Source: Frateuria_A sp035943815
GTDB taxonomy: Bacteria > Pseudomonadota > Gammaproteobacteria > Xanthomonadales > Rhodanobacteraceae
Assembly: GCF_035943815.1 (NCBI RefSeq)
Contig: NZ_DASZBU010000004.1
Coordinates: 1-64,000 of the forward strand
Length of the DNA stretch: 64,000 nucleotides
Direction of reading: 5' to 3'
In this document: piece by piece, positions 63,389 through 64,000 of the stretch
Position numbering within the stretch: position 1 is the first letter of the stretch
Layout: each line of letters opens with the position of its first letter
Program-made: the position numbers and the translations under genes
Notes under the pieces: generated by a model
Database searches by the model: none
What the model saw: the letters and a program-made list of their open reading frames with translations, nothing else
What the model was told of the DNA's origin: nothing

Positions 63389-64000
63389 ATGGACAAGGTG
63401 TACGCAAGCGCGGAGGCGGCCCTCGACGGCCTGCTGTTCGACGAGATGACGATCGCCGCCGGCGGTTTCGGCCTCTGCGGCATTCCCGAGAACCTGATCG
63501 GGGCGCTGCTGAAGGCCGGCACCAAGGGGTTGACCATCGTCGGCAACAATGCCGGCGTGGACGACTTCGGCATGGGGCCGTTGCTCAAGACCCACCAGGT
63601 CAAGCGCGTCTACGCTTCCTACGTTGGCGAGAACAAGGAATTCGAGCGTCAGGTGCTCTCCGGCGAGCTCGAGTTGCACCTCACCCCGCAGGGCACGCTG
63701 GCCGAGAAGTTGCGTGCCGGCGGCGCCGGCATCCCTGGCTTCTACACGCGCACGGCCTTCGGCACCAAGCTGGCCGAGGGCAAGGAAACCAAGGTCTTCG
63801 GCGACAAGGAATACGTGTTGGAGGAAGCCATCCACGCCGATGTTTCCATCGTCAAGGCGTGGAAGGGCGACCGCCTGGGCAACCTGGTCTTCCGCGAGAC
63901 CGCACGCAACTTCAACCCGATGATCGCCACCTGCGGCAAAGTCTGCGTGGCCGAGGTGGAGCACCTGGTCGAGGTGGGCGAGCTGGACCCGAACAACATC
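63389..64000 (+). CDS. 3-oxoacid CoA-transferase subunit A (partial)
   Basis: The first 204 residues are present; the gene runs off the window. The start MDKVYASAEAALDGL is followed by TIAAGGFGLCGIPENLI, IVGNNAGVDDFGMGPLL, LTPQGTLAEKLRAGGAGIPGFYTRTAFGT and NFNPMIATCGKVCVAEVE, the pattern of SCOT/ScoA alpha subunits. It transfers CoA between succinate and a 3-oxoacid in ketone-body or butanoate use. The beta subunit should lie just past the edge. Confidence 0.93.
   Translation, partial: MDKVYASAEAALDGLLFDEMTIAAGGFGLCGIPENLIGALLKAGTKGLTIVGNNAGVDDFGMGPLLKTHQVKRVYASYVGENKEFERQVLSGELELHLTPQGTLAEKLRAGGAGIPGFYTRTAFGTKLAEGKETKVFGDKEYVLEEAIHADVSIVKAWKGDRLGNLVFRETARNFNPMIATCGKVCVAEVEHLVEVGELDPNNI

Overview
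The window is high-GC gammaproteobacterial chromosome, about two thirds G+C in the housekeeping stretches. Gene content and order point to the Xanthomonadales, probably the Rhodanobacteraceae (Rhodanobacter/Dyella/Luteibacter-like). Supporting features are petABC-sspA-sspB, miaB-phoH-ybeY-corC, grxD next to sodB, large TonB receptors, paired pilA genes linked to pilB-pilC-pilD-coaE, and REP-like CCCTCTCC...GGAGAGGG palindromes between genes. This placement is my inference from content; no database was searched.

Layout. 1-138: a 12-bp tandem array running into a palindrome. 139-2872: uvrB divergent from a lone FimT/GspH-type pseudopilin. 3.0-9.2 kb: a signalling and uptake block of TonB receptor, response regulator, histidine kinase and beta-propeller, in which the kinase frame runs without a stop into the exported propeller. 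9.3-17.7 kb: tRNA-Asn, ppnN, the 3' remnant of an outer-membrane receptor gene, an OlsF-like double acyltransferase, marC, a YciK-like reductase, grxD, sodB, purEK and a Trm112-like gene. 17.9-26.9 kb: a DUF1631 gene, nadC, a DUF3301 gene, sspAB with the cytochrome bc1 operon, and a DegS-like protease. 27-36.9 kb: a lytic transglycosylase, miaB-phoH-ybeY-corC followed by a DUF4105/Lnb protein where lnt often lies, corA, and a secreted S9 peptidase.

37.0-58.3 kb is a type IV pilus locus. Two pilA genes each follow a sigma-54-like -24/-12 element. Between pilA2 and pilB sits about 15 kb of sugar genes: two TMTC-like multi-membrane GT-C proteins with TPR-like tails, a PglK-like ABC flippase, two methyltransferases, five further glycosyltransferases including a GtrB/DPM1-like one, UDP-galactopyranose mutase (glf) and galE. 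Together these look like a route from UDP-Gal to UDP-Galf and to a lipid-linked glycan that is flipped and possibly attached to pilin. That reading is the main candidate for an undescribed system here. pilB, pilC, pilD and coaE follow.

58.4-64 kb: a MutT-like hydrolase, folA, a two-lobed secreted aspartic-protease-like protein, a secreted isoaspartyl peptidase, a BlaI/M56 regulatory pair with twin operators, and a 3-oxoacid CoA-transferase subunit A cut by the window edge.
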